A DNA stretch of 56,677 nucleotides from a virus. The first letter of the stretch is position 1. The number at the start of each line of letters is the position of its first letter. The position numbers and the translations under genes were made by a program. The notes below the pieces were generated by a model. The model was not told the origin of the DNA, did no database searches, and was given only the letters and a program-made list of their open reading frames with translations. Where the stretch lies: positions 1-56,677 of the IMG/VR virus record IMGVR_UViG_3300001847_000386; one strand, 5' to 3'. Below, one piece after another: positions 41,716 through 49,116 of this stretch.

Positions 41716-42651
41716 ATGGATAATAGCAAATATATACTTGGATTATTAGAATCTGTATTAGGAACTGGTAAAGCAGATAAGAATGGCAAAGATTACTCAT
41801 TCCATTGCCCTATTTGTAAACATAAGAATCCTAAGCTTATTATTAATGTGGTATCTGGTCAATATAATTGTTGGACGTGTCACCCACCTACAAAGGGTAA
41901 AACCCCAGTAACATTATTAAAAAAACTAGGAGTTAGCACAGATAAGATATTAGAAATGAAAAAATATTTCAAATCTGATAAAACATCTATTGAAAATCAT
42001 AAACCAACAACAGTAACACTACCAGAAGAGTTTATATCATTAAATATCACACCAAAAAAGAATCAGTTAGAATTCAGACATGCTATGGCATATCTTAAAA
42101 AAAGAAATATAACTGATTGTGATATAAAAAAATATAATATAGGATATTGTGCATCAGGCAGATTTAAAAATAGAATAATAATTCCATCATATGATAAAAA
42201 TGGAAGTATAAATTATTTTATTGCAAGATCTTTTGAGAAAGAGGCTAGCTTAAAATACGATGCACCTAGTGTTTCTAAAACAGATATTATAGGATTTGAA
42301 TATTTTATTAATTGGAAGATTCCAGTTGTTCTTTGTGAAGGATCATTTGATGCCATAGCCATAAAAAGAAACGCAATTCCTCTATTTGGTAAGACAATTC
42401 CAAAAGCTCTAATGATGAAATTAGTAGAATCTGAAGTAAAAACTGTTTATTTAGCTCTAGATAAAGATGCTATTAAAGAATCTATGACTTATGCAGAGAA
42501 TTTGATTAATATGGGTAAAGAAGTCTATTTAGTGGAGTTAGAAGGAAAAGATCCTTCTGATTTGGGATTTGAGAATATAACAAAATTATTACATAAAGCA
42601 ACACAATTAACTTTCACCGATCTTTTGATCAAAAAAATGCAACTAGTATGA
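41716..42651 (+). CDS. 61: DnaG-type DNA primase, T4 gp61-like, 311 aa
   Basis: Zinc-binding domain at 31-57 (C31-P-I-C34 ... C52-W-T-C55), then a Toprim domain with the catalytic Glu at about 208 (VVLCEGSFDAIA) and D249-K-D251 (LALDKDA). Length matches T4 gp61 (342 residues). It makes RNA primers on the lagging strand, together with a gp41-type helicase that is outside the window. Opens the plus-strand block; coupled to the next gene by an ATGA overlap. Confidence 0.88.
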   Translation: MDNSKYILGLLESVLGTGKADKNGKDYSFHCPICKHKNPKLIINVVSGQYNCWTCHPPTKGKTPVTLLKKLGVSTDKILEMKKYFKSDKTSIENHKPTTVTLPEEFISLNITPKKNQLEFRHAMAYLKKRNITDCDIKKYNIGYCASGRFKNRIIIPSYDKNGSINYFIARSFEKEASLKYDAPSVSKTDIIGFEYFINWKIPVVLCEGSFDAIAIKRNAIPLFGKTIPKALMMKLVESEVKTVYLALDKDAIKESMTYAENLINMGKEVYLVELEGKDPSDLGFENITKLLHKATQLTFTDLLIKKMQLV

Positions 42652-43439
42652 TAGAAAAAACAAACAATATCTACAATAATAAATCTCTTAAAAGAGTAGT
42701 AGAAACAGACCCAGAATTAAGACAGATCACTTTACACGATTCTAGATATTATCAGAGATCTCCAGGAGTATTTTATCCTTCAGTAACAACTATCTTATCT
42801 TATTTTCCCAAAGGAGCTTTCTTTGAAACTTGGTTAAAAGACACAGGGCATAATGCAGATTATATTATGAGAAGAGCCGGTGATGAAGGCACACAAGTTC
42901 ATGAAGCAGTAGAGAAAATATTAAAAGGGGAAGAGATTAGGTGGATTGAGTCAGATGGTAGAGTCAATTATAATACGCATGTTTGGAAAATGATTCTAGG
43001 TTTTTATGAATTTTGGTCTACTTATAAACCCACTTTAATTTTATCTGAGGAATTTATGTTTTCTGATGAGTATAAATACTCTGGAACTCTAGATCTACTT
43101 ATTGAATTAAATGGTCAAAAATGGTTAATAGATATAAAAACATCTACTGCTGTCCATACTAGTTATTTTTTACAAATGGCGGCCTATTCTAATGCGTATA
43201 CAGAACGTTTTGGTGAAAAGATAGACAAATCAGCAGTTTTGTGGTTAAAGTCCAGTAAACGCGGTCCAGACAAGTATGGTAAAAGGATTCAGGGCTCTGG
43301 CTGGGAACTAAAAGAGGGTGATAAGACTCAAGAGGAGTATTTCAATATGTTTTTACACACATATAACACATATAAAATAATGCATCCTGAAGAGGAAATT
43401 GAGTTAACAACCCTCCCAAATACTATAAAATTAGTTTAA
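42648..43439 (+). CDS. RecB/Cas4-like PD-(D/E)XK nuclease, 263 aa
   Basis: Motifs in order: GTQVHEAVEKILKG near 83-96 (the His/Glu helix of the family), YKYSGTLDLLIELNGQ with D149, and DIKTST with D162-I-K164, the catalytic D ... D-x-K core. The later FLQMAAYSNAY matches the QxxxY motif. Such nucleases are exonucleases in phage recombination, genome processing or host DNA breakdown. Overlaps the primase gene by 4 bases. Confidence 0.85.
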   Translation: MIEKTNNIYNNKSLKRVVETDPELRQITLHDSRYYQRSPGVFYPSVTTILSYFPKGAFFETWLKDTGHNADYIMRRAGDEGTQVHEAVEKILKGEEIRWIESDGRVNYNTHVWKMILGFYEFWSTYKPTLILSEEFMFSDEYKYSGTLDLLIELNGQKWLIDIKTSTAVHTSYFLQMAAYSNAYTERFGEKIDKSAVLWLKSSKRGPDKYGKRIQGSGWELKEGDKTQEEYFNMFLHTYNTYKIMHPEEEIELTTLPNTIKLV

Positions 43440-43447
43440 TAATACTA

Positions 43448-43457
43448 ATATTTATAA
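43448..43457 (+). promoter_or_regulatory. ATATTTATAA start-upstream element
   Basis: Three bases before the start at 43461 and 9 bases after the nuclease stop. Confidence 0.5.
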
Positions 43458-43460
43458 GAT

Positions 43461-44261
43461 ATGATTAAACTGTCTAAACTTTTATTGGAAGTAACATCAA
43501 GTCCAATAGCCATATTCTTAGCGGGATCGGCAGGAGCTGGGAAATCAACATTTAGAACCGAGTTTTTAGATCCTGTAGCAGATTTTACTGTATTAAATGT
43601 AGATGATGAATATGAACCACTACTTCAAAAAGCCGGTTTACCATTAGATTTTAGAAAATTTCAAGGTCCTGAGGATTTATCTGCGGCAGGAAGTGCAATG
43701 GCCCAGGCTCAAAAGATACATAGATCAAAATATGAGAAATCAAAAGTAGATATGTCTCATATTATTATAGACGGAACTGGTGGATCTTCTAGAGAAATAT
43801 TAAAAAAGAAAAAAGAACTAGAAGAGTTAGGATATAAAACTGCAATGGTGCTAATATTTGTACCACCAGATATATCTCTTAGTAGAAATATCAAAAGAGG
43901 TGATGAGGGTGGTAGAACTCTTATGCCGTCTATTATATTGAGAAGTTGGTCTAATATGTTTAGTAATATAGATTTGTATAAAAAAGAATTTGGAGATAGT
44001 TTTATATTATATAAAGCATATGATGAAAAAGATGTGGTATTTCCTAAATTTGATCCAACAGATCCTGAAGTAAGAAAACAATTTTTTGATCCATTCAAGG
44101 TAAAAGGTAAAGAAAAATCTCCTGAAGAGATGGCAAAAGGACTTCAAAAATTTAAAGATTTAAATAATCAAATAGCTATACAAATTAGCAAAATAAATGA
44201 TTTACATTTTGATGATCCGACTGAAATAAAAACAAAAATAAATAGATTGGTAAATGCGTGA
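43461..44261 (+). CDS. Zeta-type P-loop kinase with capsid-targeting-type N-terminus, 266 aa
   Basis: MIKLSKLLLEV is the targeting peptide with L-L-E at 8-10. A strand and Walker A follow (IAIFLAGSAGAGKST, G22-S29) and LNVDDEYEPLL near 46-56. IIIDGTGGSSREIL near 97-110 is the D-G-T segment of the zeta toxin and related small-molecule kinases. An acidic, helical C-terminus follows. Zeta-type kinases phosphorylate UDP-N-acetylglucosamine and can act as toxins, but phage relatives vary. The next gene starts 8 bases before this stop. Confidence 0.78.
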   Translation: MIKLSKLLLEVTSSPIAIFLAGSAGAGKSTFRTEFLDPVADFTVLNVDDEYEPLLQKAGLPLDFRKFQGPEDLSAAGSAMAQAQKIHRSKYEKSKVDMSHIIIDGTGGSSREILKKKKELEELGYKTAMVLIFVPPDISLSRNIKRGDEGGRTLMPSIILRSWSNMFSNIDLYKKEFGDSFILYKAYDEKDVVFPKFDPTDPEVRKQFFDPFKVKGKEKSPEEMAKGLQKFKDLNNQIAIQISKINDLHFDDPTEIKTKINRLVNA

Positions 44262-44844
44262 TTATAGTCAAATAGGTAAAATTATAATGCAGCAAATACT
44301 ATATGAAGTAGATGCTAATACAGGCCCATGTTTTTATCCTGGTAAATTTAAACCTCCACATAAAGGACATTTTGAGGCAGCAAAATATTTAGCTAGTCAA
44401 ACCTATGTAAATAAAGTTTATGTTATTATAAGTAATGTAACAAAATTTGGTATAACTCCTGATGATAGTGTGCTTATTTGGAATGATTATTTAGAAGCAG
44501 AACCAAATTCAAAAATTGTTATACAAAAATCAACTGAATCAACTCCTATAAAAGATATTTTTAGATACGCATCTCAAAATCCAGACTTAAAAAGTATATA
44601 TGTGGGTGCAGCAAAAGAAGAGTCTGATGAATTAGGATATTTTGATAAATTAAAAGAGAAATTTCCTGGGGTTATTAAACCAATTGAAATACCAGATCAA
44701 TTTGGTAGAATTTCAGCAACACAAATGAGGCAGGCAATAAAAGATGGAAACTTTGATGAATTTTCCAAGTTTGTTCCTGTTGCAGCATATAATAAAGGAA
44801 TAACAAAAGATGTTTTCGGATTGTTAACAAAGATTATAAAATAA
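44254..44844 (+). CDS. HIGH-family nucleotidyltransferase with targeting-type N-terminus, 196 aa
   Basis: Core motif YPGKFKPPHKGHFEAAKYLA at 28-47 with H36-x-G-H39 (HxGH), plus a C-terminal ISATQMRQAI segment that is the ISxTxxR nucleotide-binding motif. Enzymes of this fold transfer nucleotides, for example in NAD or CoA synthesis (NMNAT, PPAT) or cytidylyl transfer. The N-terminus contains MQQILYEVD at 12-20 with a possible L-Y-E site; the internal ATG at 44287 would start exactly there. Sits between a kinase and a HAD/protease gene, all with targeting-like peptides. Confidence 0.8.
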   Translation: MRDYSQIGKIIMQQILYEVDANTGPCFYPGKFKPPHKGHFEAAKYLASQTYVNKVYVIISNVTKFGITPDDSVLIWNDYLEAEPNSKIVIQKSTESTPIKDIFRYASQNPDLKSIYVGAAKEESDELGYFDKLKEKFPGVIKPIEIPDQFGRISATQMRQAIKDGNFDEFSKFVPVAAYNKGITKDVFGLLTKIIK

Positions 44845-44846
44845 AA

Positions 44847-45740
44847 ATGACAATAGAACAAAAAATAGGTATTGTAAAAGATTTTATAAAATTTTGTGAA
44901 TACAGTTTACAGATTGAAAATCTACCTAAAATTGAATTTACAAAAGATAAAGACTGGGTATTAAGTATACACAGTTTTGGTCAATATAAAAATGACTCTA
45001 AAAGTTTAAAAGTCTATATAGGAAATAGAAATCTTGCTGATACATTAAGAACATTATCACACGAATTAGTTCACCATAGACAAAATGAGTTAGGCCTATT
45101 ACATCCAGATTCAGGAAAAGCTGGATCTGATATTGAGAATCAAGCAAATTCAATATCTGGAGTAATTATGAGAAATTATGGTAAAAAAAATGAATTGATA
45201 TATGAATCAAAACTTCATAAAATACTAAATGAAGTAATATCAAATACATATACCATTTATTCTGATATGGATGGAGTTTTAACTGATTTTGATGGTCAAT
45301 TTGAACATTATTATGGTATGACTCCTAGAGAATATACAAATGAGAAAGGTCCAGTAATATTTAAAAAAGCTGTTGATGATATTGGAGTGACTTTTTGGTC
45401 AAAAATGCCACTTTTCCCTGGAGCTTTAGATCTATGGTCTTATATATCTCAATACAATCCTATTATTTTATCAAGTCCTAGTAGTTTTAAATACGCTGAA
45501 AAAGGTAAATTAATCTGGATAAAAGAAAACTTAAGACCAGGTCCTAGCAATATTATTTTTAAACAAACAGGACATAAAGAAGATGCTATAAGTAATTTAC
45601 CAGAGTCTGAAATTAAAAAATCTATATTAATAGATGATTATTACAGAAATATAATGCCTTGGAAAGCGATTGGTGCAATTGGAATTGTACATAAAAGTGC
45701 TGAAAATACTATAAATATTTTACAAAAATTTAGATTATGA
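44847..45740 (+). CDS. Two-domain protein: HExxH metalloprotease-like plus HAD phosphatase-like, with an internal targeting-type peptide, 297 aa
   Basis: N-terminal part: H72-E-L-V-H76 zinc motif (LSHELVHHRQNELG) with a possible third ligand E97 in ENQAN, typical of small metallopeptidases. Around 117-130 the chain reads LIYESKLHKILNEV, resembling the N-terminal peptides of other genes, with an L-N-E site at 127-129. Directly after this comes a HAD motif I (SDMDGVLTDFDG, D140-x-D142), a long cap, and later SILIDDYYRNI. The HAD family includes 5'-nucleotidases. I infer that the prohead protease may split the chain into two proteins. Coupled to the next gene by a 4-base overlap. Confidence 0.75.
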   Translation: MTIEQKIGIVKDFIKFCEYSLQIENLPKIEFTKDKDWVLSIHSFGQYKNDSKSLKVYIGNRNLADTLRTLSHELVHHRQNELGLLHPDSGKAGSDIENQANSISGVIMRNYGKKNELIYESKLHKILNEVISNTYTIYSDMDGVLTDFDGQFEHYYGMTPREYTNEKGPVIFKKAVDDIGVTFWSKMPLFPGALDLWSYISQYNPIILSSPSSFKYAEKGKLIWIKENLRPGPSNIIFKQTGHKEDAISNLPESEIKKSILIDDYYRNIMPWKAIGAIGIVHKSAENTINILQKFRL

Positions 45741-46153
45741 TTAAGTTATTAAACATACTAAAAGAATCAGCTTATCCATTTTCAGAACATGATGTTCTAT
45801 ATGATGATGAGGATAATAGTTTATTAGTAGTTGAATATACTTTTAATACAAAACAAAATAAATACAAAGTCATTTTTGATTCTAAACAAAAAGAAAAAGA
45901 ATTTGAACTATCATTTGGAGTAGATACTGGAGAATTGAATAAAATAGATACATTTCAAATGACAGGAGAAGGAGATGCTAGAAATATTTTAGAAACAATA
46001 GCTGAAATAATTAATGATTTTTACTATCAATATGAAGAAGAAGTAGATAAGATTATTATTGATGGCACGAATGAAAAACGTAGGAGAATATATAAATTAT
46101 TTTTCCCTAAATTTATTAATCCTGAAGCCTTAAAAGTAGTACAAATAATATAA
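45737..46153 (+). CDS. Unknown protein with capsid-targeting-type N-terminus, 138 aa
   Basis: MIKLLNILKES at 1-11 with an L-K-E site. The body includes a beta-rich N-terminal half (VEYTFNTKQNKYKVIFDSK) and a helical half ending with GTNEKRRRIYKLFFPKF, a C-terminal pattern that I recall from uncharacterised T4-like phage proteins. No catalytic motif. Confidence 0.7.
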   Translation: MIKLLNILKESAYPFSEHDVLYDDEDNSLLVVEYTFNTKQNKYKVIFDSKQKEKEFELSFGVDTGELNKIDTFQMTGEGDARNILETIAEIINDFYYQYEEEVDKIIIDGTNEKRRRIYKLFFPKFINPEALKVVQII

Positions 46154-46172
46154 ATAAATTAAAATAATTGTT

Positions 46173-46742
46173 ATGAGCCAATCAAATTTAAAAAAAGAGT
46201 TTTCGAAAAGTACAGTACAAAGAATGAGGAATATTATTACAGGTAATGCTGGTGATAGAACTCAAATTCAATCAGGTTGGGAAAAGAAAAACACAGATTA
46301 TTCAGAAGGAGACATTTGGGAAGAAAATGGAAAACAGTGGACTATAAAGAATGGTATTAAGCAGACAATTACTAAATTAGATGGTATAAAAAGATTAGCT
46401 GTATTGCCTTTAACATGTCCTTGTTGTAATAAACCTATGAAAATACATGATTTGAATAAAAAAATGTATACTCTACATAACATGTGTTTTGATTGTGTTA
46501 TTGACATGGAAACAAAAATTAGAATAGATGGAAAGTGGGATGAGTACGTTTCTAAACAAAGAAATGCAAGTAAAAATGCTTCTTTAGAAGATTTTGAAAA
46601 TGCAGTTGAGTCTTGGATGAATCAAAATGATTCTTTTATAACTGAAAATGGAGATATCGAGAGCTGGAGTAAAGTAGATAAGACTAAAATATATAACGAA
46701 TTAAAATCAAATATAGAAAATTTAAAAAAGATTCAAATTTAA
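46173..46742 (+). CDS. Zinc-ribbon hypothetical protein, 189 aa
   Basis: A Cys cluster CPCCNKPMKIH near 80-90 and a later MCFDCV near 104 form a likely four-Cys zinc ribbon. Other parts: GDIWEENGKQWTIKNGIKQT near 46-65 and a helical acidic C-terminus. No targeting-type N-terminus. Function unknown; this type recurs in T4-like phages. Confidence 0.72.
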   Translation: MSQSNLKKEFSKSTVQRMRNIITGNAGDRTQIQSGWEKKNTDYSEGDIWEENGKQWTIKNGIKQTITKLDGIKRLAVLPLTCPCCNKPMKIHDLNKKMYTLHNMCFDCVIDMETKIRIDGKWDEYVSKQRNASKNASLEDFENAVESWMNQNDSFITENGDIESWSKVDKTKIYNELKSNIENLKKIQI

Positions 46743-46743
46743 A

Positions 46744-46753
46744 ATATTTATTA
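46744..46753 (+). promoter_or_regulatory. ATATTTATTA start-upstream element
   Basis: Ten bases before the ATG at 46764. Confidence 0.5.
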
Positions 46754-46763
46754 AAAACAAATT

Positions 46764-47399
46764 ATGCCGTATTCTATAGACTATAAAAATAAGTGCGTAT
46801 ATAAGAAAATTAAAAAAGTAAAAGACGGTAAGAAGATAACAGTAAGAGGAGAAAAAGTAGGATGTACAAAAGGAAGTCTAGATGATTATATAGCGGCATT
46901 ACAAATACATGCAGAAAACAAGATGAAAACTAAAAAAACTATAAAAGAAGCTGCTGACATGTCTTTATCAAATGTATATGCAGTACAAAATCCTTATTCA
47001 GGATGCCAAGTAACTGATCTTGTTAAACCAGTTGATCCATTAGTAGGTCTTCAACAAATACAACCTGATCAAATTCACTCAGTTTATGCTGACCAACCAA
47101 TGGCTCAGTCAGTAGCTGATAATCTATTTCAAGAGTATTCTAAAAAACAAGCCGCTTTAGAAGAGAAAAAAGAAGAAACTAGTAAAAAAGTTAAAACTGT
47201 ACTAGATACTCTAGAGAAAAAGAGAAAAGAGTATATGGATATGGCTAAAGAAGATCCAAAAAATGCTTCTAAACATAGAGAACAAATAGCATTAATAACA
47301 TCTAAGATAGATGATTTAATGACTAAGTTAGAAAAAATAGAAAAATCAAAAAAAGAAATAGAAAAAGAATCTGATAAAGACAAAAAAGATAAAAAATAA
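46764..47399 (+). CDS. Coiled-coil protein, possible head-internal component, 211 aa
   Basis: Basic N-terminal region with two Cys (SIDYKNKCVYKKIKK ... GEKVGCTK), then at about 53-64 the segment KMKTKKTIKEAA with an I-K-E site, and a long Lys/Glu-rich coiled coil (about 120-211) ending KDKKDKK. The stop and the next ATG overlap by one base. The coiled coil suggests an elongated or scaffold-like role; unproven. Confidence 0.65.
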   Translation: MPYSIDYKNKCVYKKIKKVKDGKKITVRGEKVGCTKGSLDDYIAALQIHAENKMKTKKTIKEAADMSLSNVYAVQNPYSGCQVTDLVKPVDPLVGLQQIQPDQIHSVYADQPMAQSVADNLFQEYSKKQAALEEKKEETSKKVKTVLDTLEKKRKEYMDMAKEDPKNASKHREQIALITSKIDDLMTKLEKIEKSKKEIEKESDKDKKDKK

Positions 47400-47770
47400 T
47401 GGAACAATACGCAAAATTTATATCAACATTATTTTCTAGTCGTACTCAAGCTCATATATTCCATTTACAGACAACTGGAGAAGGATCATATGCTGCTCAT
47501 AAAGCTCTAAATGAGTACTATGATGAAATTGTAGAATTAGCTGATGGACTTGTAGAAAGTTTTCAAGGTAGATATGGAATTATCTATGGATATACAAGCC
47601 CAGCACAGTTTAAAGAAGATAATCAGCCATTAATATATTTTGAAGCACTATGTCAATATGTAGAAAGTGTAAGAAAAACACTACCTCAAGATAGCTATAT
47701 TCAAAATGAAATAGACAATGTAGTTGCTTTAATAGAATCTACTAAATATAAACTTAAGTTTTTACATTAA
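47399..47770 (+). CDS. Four-helix, ferritin-like phage protein (DUF5856 type), 123 aa
   Basis: The sequence ISTLFSSRTQAHIFHLQT, then a SYAAHKALNEYYDEIVELAD segment and GLVESFQGRYG, matches in my memory the DUF5856 family of phage proteins, thought to be Dps/ferritin-like four-helix bundles. The His/Glu/Asp positions in AHIFHLQ and HKALNEYYDE could bind iron. The real activity is not known. Confidence 0.65.
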   Translation: MEQYAKFISTLFSSRTQAHIFHLQTTGEGSYAAHKALNEYYDEIVELADGLVESFQGRYGIIYGYTSPAQFKEDNQPLIYFEALCQYVESVRKTLPQDSYIQNEIDNVVALIESTKYKLKFLH

Positions 47771-47773
47771 TAT

Positions 47774-48100
47774 ATGCATAAACATGAATTAAATGAGGGT
47801 GAATTCTGTCCGATGTGCTTAAAAGAGTATATTTTAGAGCACTATAATAAATTAGAAGAGGCAGAATATAAAGGTAGAACAGTGCAGTTAGGAAAACCTA
47901 TGGCTGGTGATGTAAAAAAATTCAAAGTGTATGTTAAAAACAATAAAGGGAATGTGGTTAAAGTTAATTTCGGCCAAAAAGGTGTTAAAATTAAAAAAAG
48001 CAATCCTAAAAGGAGAAAAAGCTTCAGAGCAAGACATCATTGTGATACAAATCCAGGACCAAGATGGAAAGCACGTTATTGGTCTTGTAGAAAATGGTAA
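47774..48100 (+). CDS. Conserved T4-like phage protein, basic, 108 aa
   Basis: LGKPMAGDVKKFKVYVKNNK near 39-58 followed by FGQKGVKIKK and then RRKSFRARHHCDTNPGPRWK with the end ARYWSCRKW match a widespread conserved protein of T4-like marine phages; its function is not known to me. The N-terminus has a CPMC pair. The C-terminus is strongly basic, consistent with DNA or head association. Confidence 0.78.
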   Translation: MHKHELNEGEFCPMCLKEYILEHYNKLEEAEYKGRTVQLGKPMAGDVKKFKVYVKNNKGNVVKVNFGQKGVKIKKSNPKRRKSFRARHHCDTNPGPRWKARYWSCRKW

Positions 48101-48102
48101 AT

Positions 48103-48399
48103 ATGAAAAAAATGTATAAATTAATTGATCTTTTAGAGATAGGAGATTATACTGCGGCTACAACAACCCAAACAGATGTTAATCCAGAGACTGGTAAAAT
48201 AACTTGGGATGTTAAATACAAACCAGATTTTAATGTTATATTTAAAAAACTTGATGATATTATCCATAATATACAAGATGCAGAAGATGATGAACATTTA
48301 TCTGATCCAGTTATAAATCAAAGTATTAAAGCTCTAAAAGCTGCTAAAAAAGCAATGCAAGATAGAGTATTAGAAAAATATCCAGAATTTTTAAAATAA
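48103..48399 (+). CDS. Unknown protein with possible targeting-type N-terminus, 98 aa
   Basis: I chose ATG 48103 over the in-frame 48094 ATG, because the latter lies inside the upstream gene and the later start gives MKKMYKLIDLLEIGDY, with L-L-E and a helical opening like the targeting class. The rest is acidic and helical (KKLDDIIHNIQDAEDDEHLS). No motif recognised. Confidence 0.6.
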   Translation: MKKMYKLIDLLEIGDYTAATTTQTDVNPETGKITWDVKYKPDFNVIFKKLDDIIHNIQDAEDDEHLSDPVINQSIKALKAAKKAMQDRVLEKYPEFLK

Positions 48400-48403
48400 A
48401 AAA

Positions 48404-49099
48404 ATGATAAAATTAAAACATTTACTCAACGAAGTTTCTTATGATAAATCAGGATTAAAAAATCCAAAGCTGGCTGATAGAGATAAAGACAATAAAATCT
48501 CTTCTTGGGAGAAAAAAGTTGGTCAAAATATAGAAAAAAATATAGATGAGTCAATCCCTGAGGATCAGTATAATATTGGAATGAAAAAGTATAGTGTAAC
48601 AAAACCTAAATTATCACAAAATGAAACTGAAAAAATAAAAGGTGGTGATGGTAAAGGTTGTTGGAAAGGATATAGATATGCTGGCACAGAAAATGGAAAA
48701 GATAAGTGTATTCGCATAAAAGAAGCAGAAGAAACATGTCAATGTGGTGCTAAAATGGAAAATAAATTGTGTACAGAGTGCGGATATATGCAAGAAGGCA
48801 TTGATGTATTAGGAAAACCATCTAGCGATCATGAGGCTTCAATGGCAAAAGCGGAATTAAGAGATATGATTGAAAATTCTCAAGATATTTACGAAATGAT
48901 TGAAGTAGGAACTGAATTACCTGCTTGGATTAGTTCATATATAACTTTAGCATCCGATTATATGCATTCTGTTAAAGAATATATGGCAGAAAAAACAGCT
49001 GAAATGGATTTAGAAGCGCCAGATGATGAAGATAGTTATGATTATGATCAAGAAGATTATGATGATTATAGTGATAGCGAGGAGGATTTTGATCGTTAA
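48404..49099 (+). CDS. Unknown multi-motif protein with capsid-targeting-type N-terminus, 231 aa
   Basis: MIKLKHLLNEV with an L-N-E site at 8-10. Then a calcium-loop-like DRDKDNKISSWE near 26-37, a GKGCWKGYRYAGTENGKDKC segment near 84-103 known from marine phage proteins, a zinc-ribbon CQCGAKMENKLCTECGY near 114-130, then a helical segment AELRDMIENSQDIYEMIEVG (conserved in T4-like phage virion proteins), and a strongly acidic Tyr/Asp-rich end. Appears to be a string of small phage modules behind a targeting peptide. Confidence 0.72.
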   Translation: MIKLKHLLNEVSYDKSGLKNPKLADRDKDNKISSWEKKVGQNIEKNIDESIPEDQYNIGMKKYSVTKPKLSQNETEKIKGGDGKGCWKGYRYAGTENGKDKCIRIKEAEETCQCGAKMENKLCTECGYMQEGIDVLGKPSSDHEASMAKAELRDMIENSQDIYEMIEVGTELPAWISSYITLASDYMHSVKEYMAEKTAEMDLEAPDDEDSYDYDQEDYDDYSDSEEDFDR

Positions 49100-49116
49100 T
49101 ATTAGAATATAAAATT

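Noticed and set aside
42648-43439. Cas4-like nuclease as part of a CRISPR system
   Set aside because: No repeats or other cas genes are present; RecB/Cas4-like nucleases are common in T4-like replication modules.
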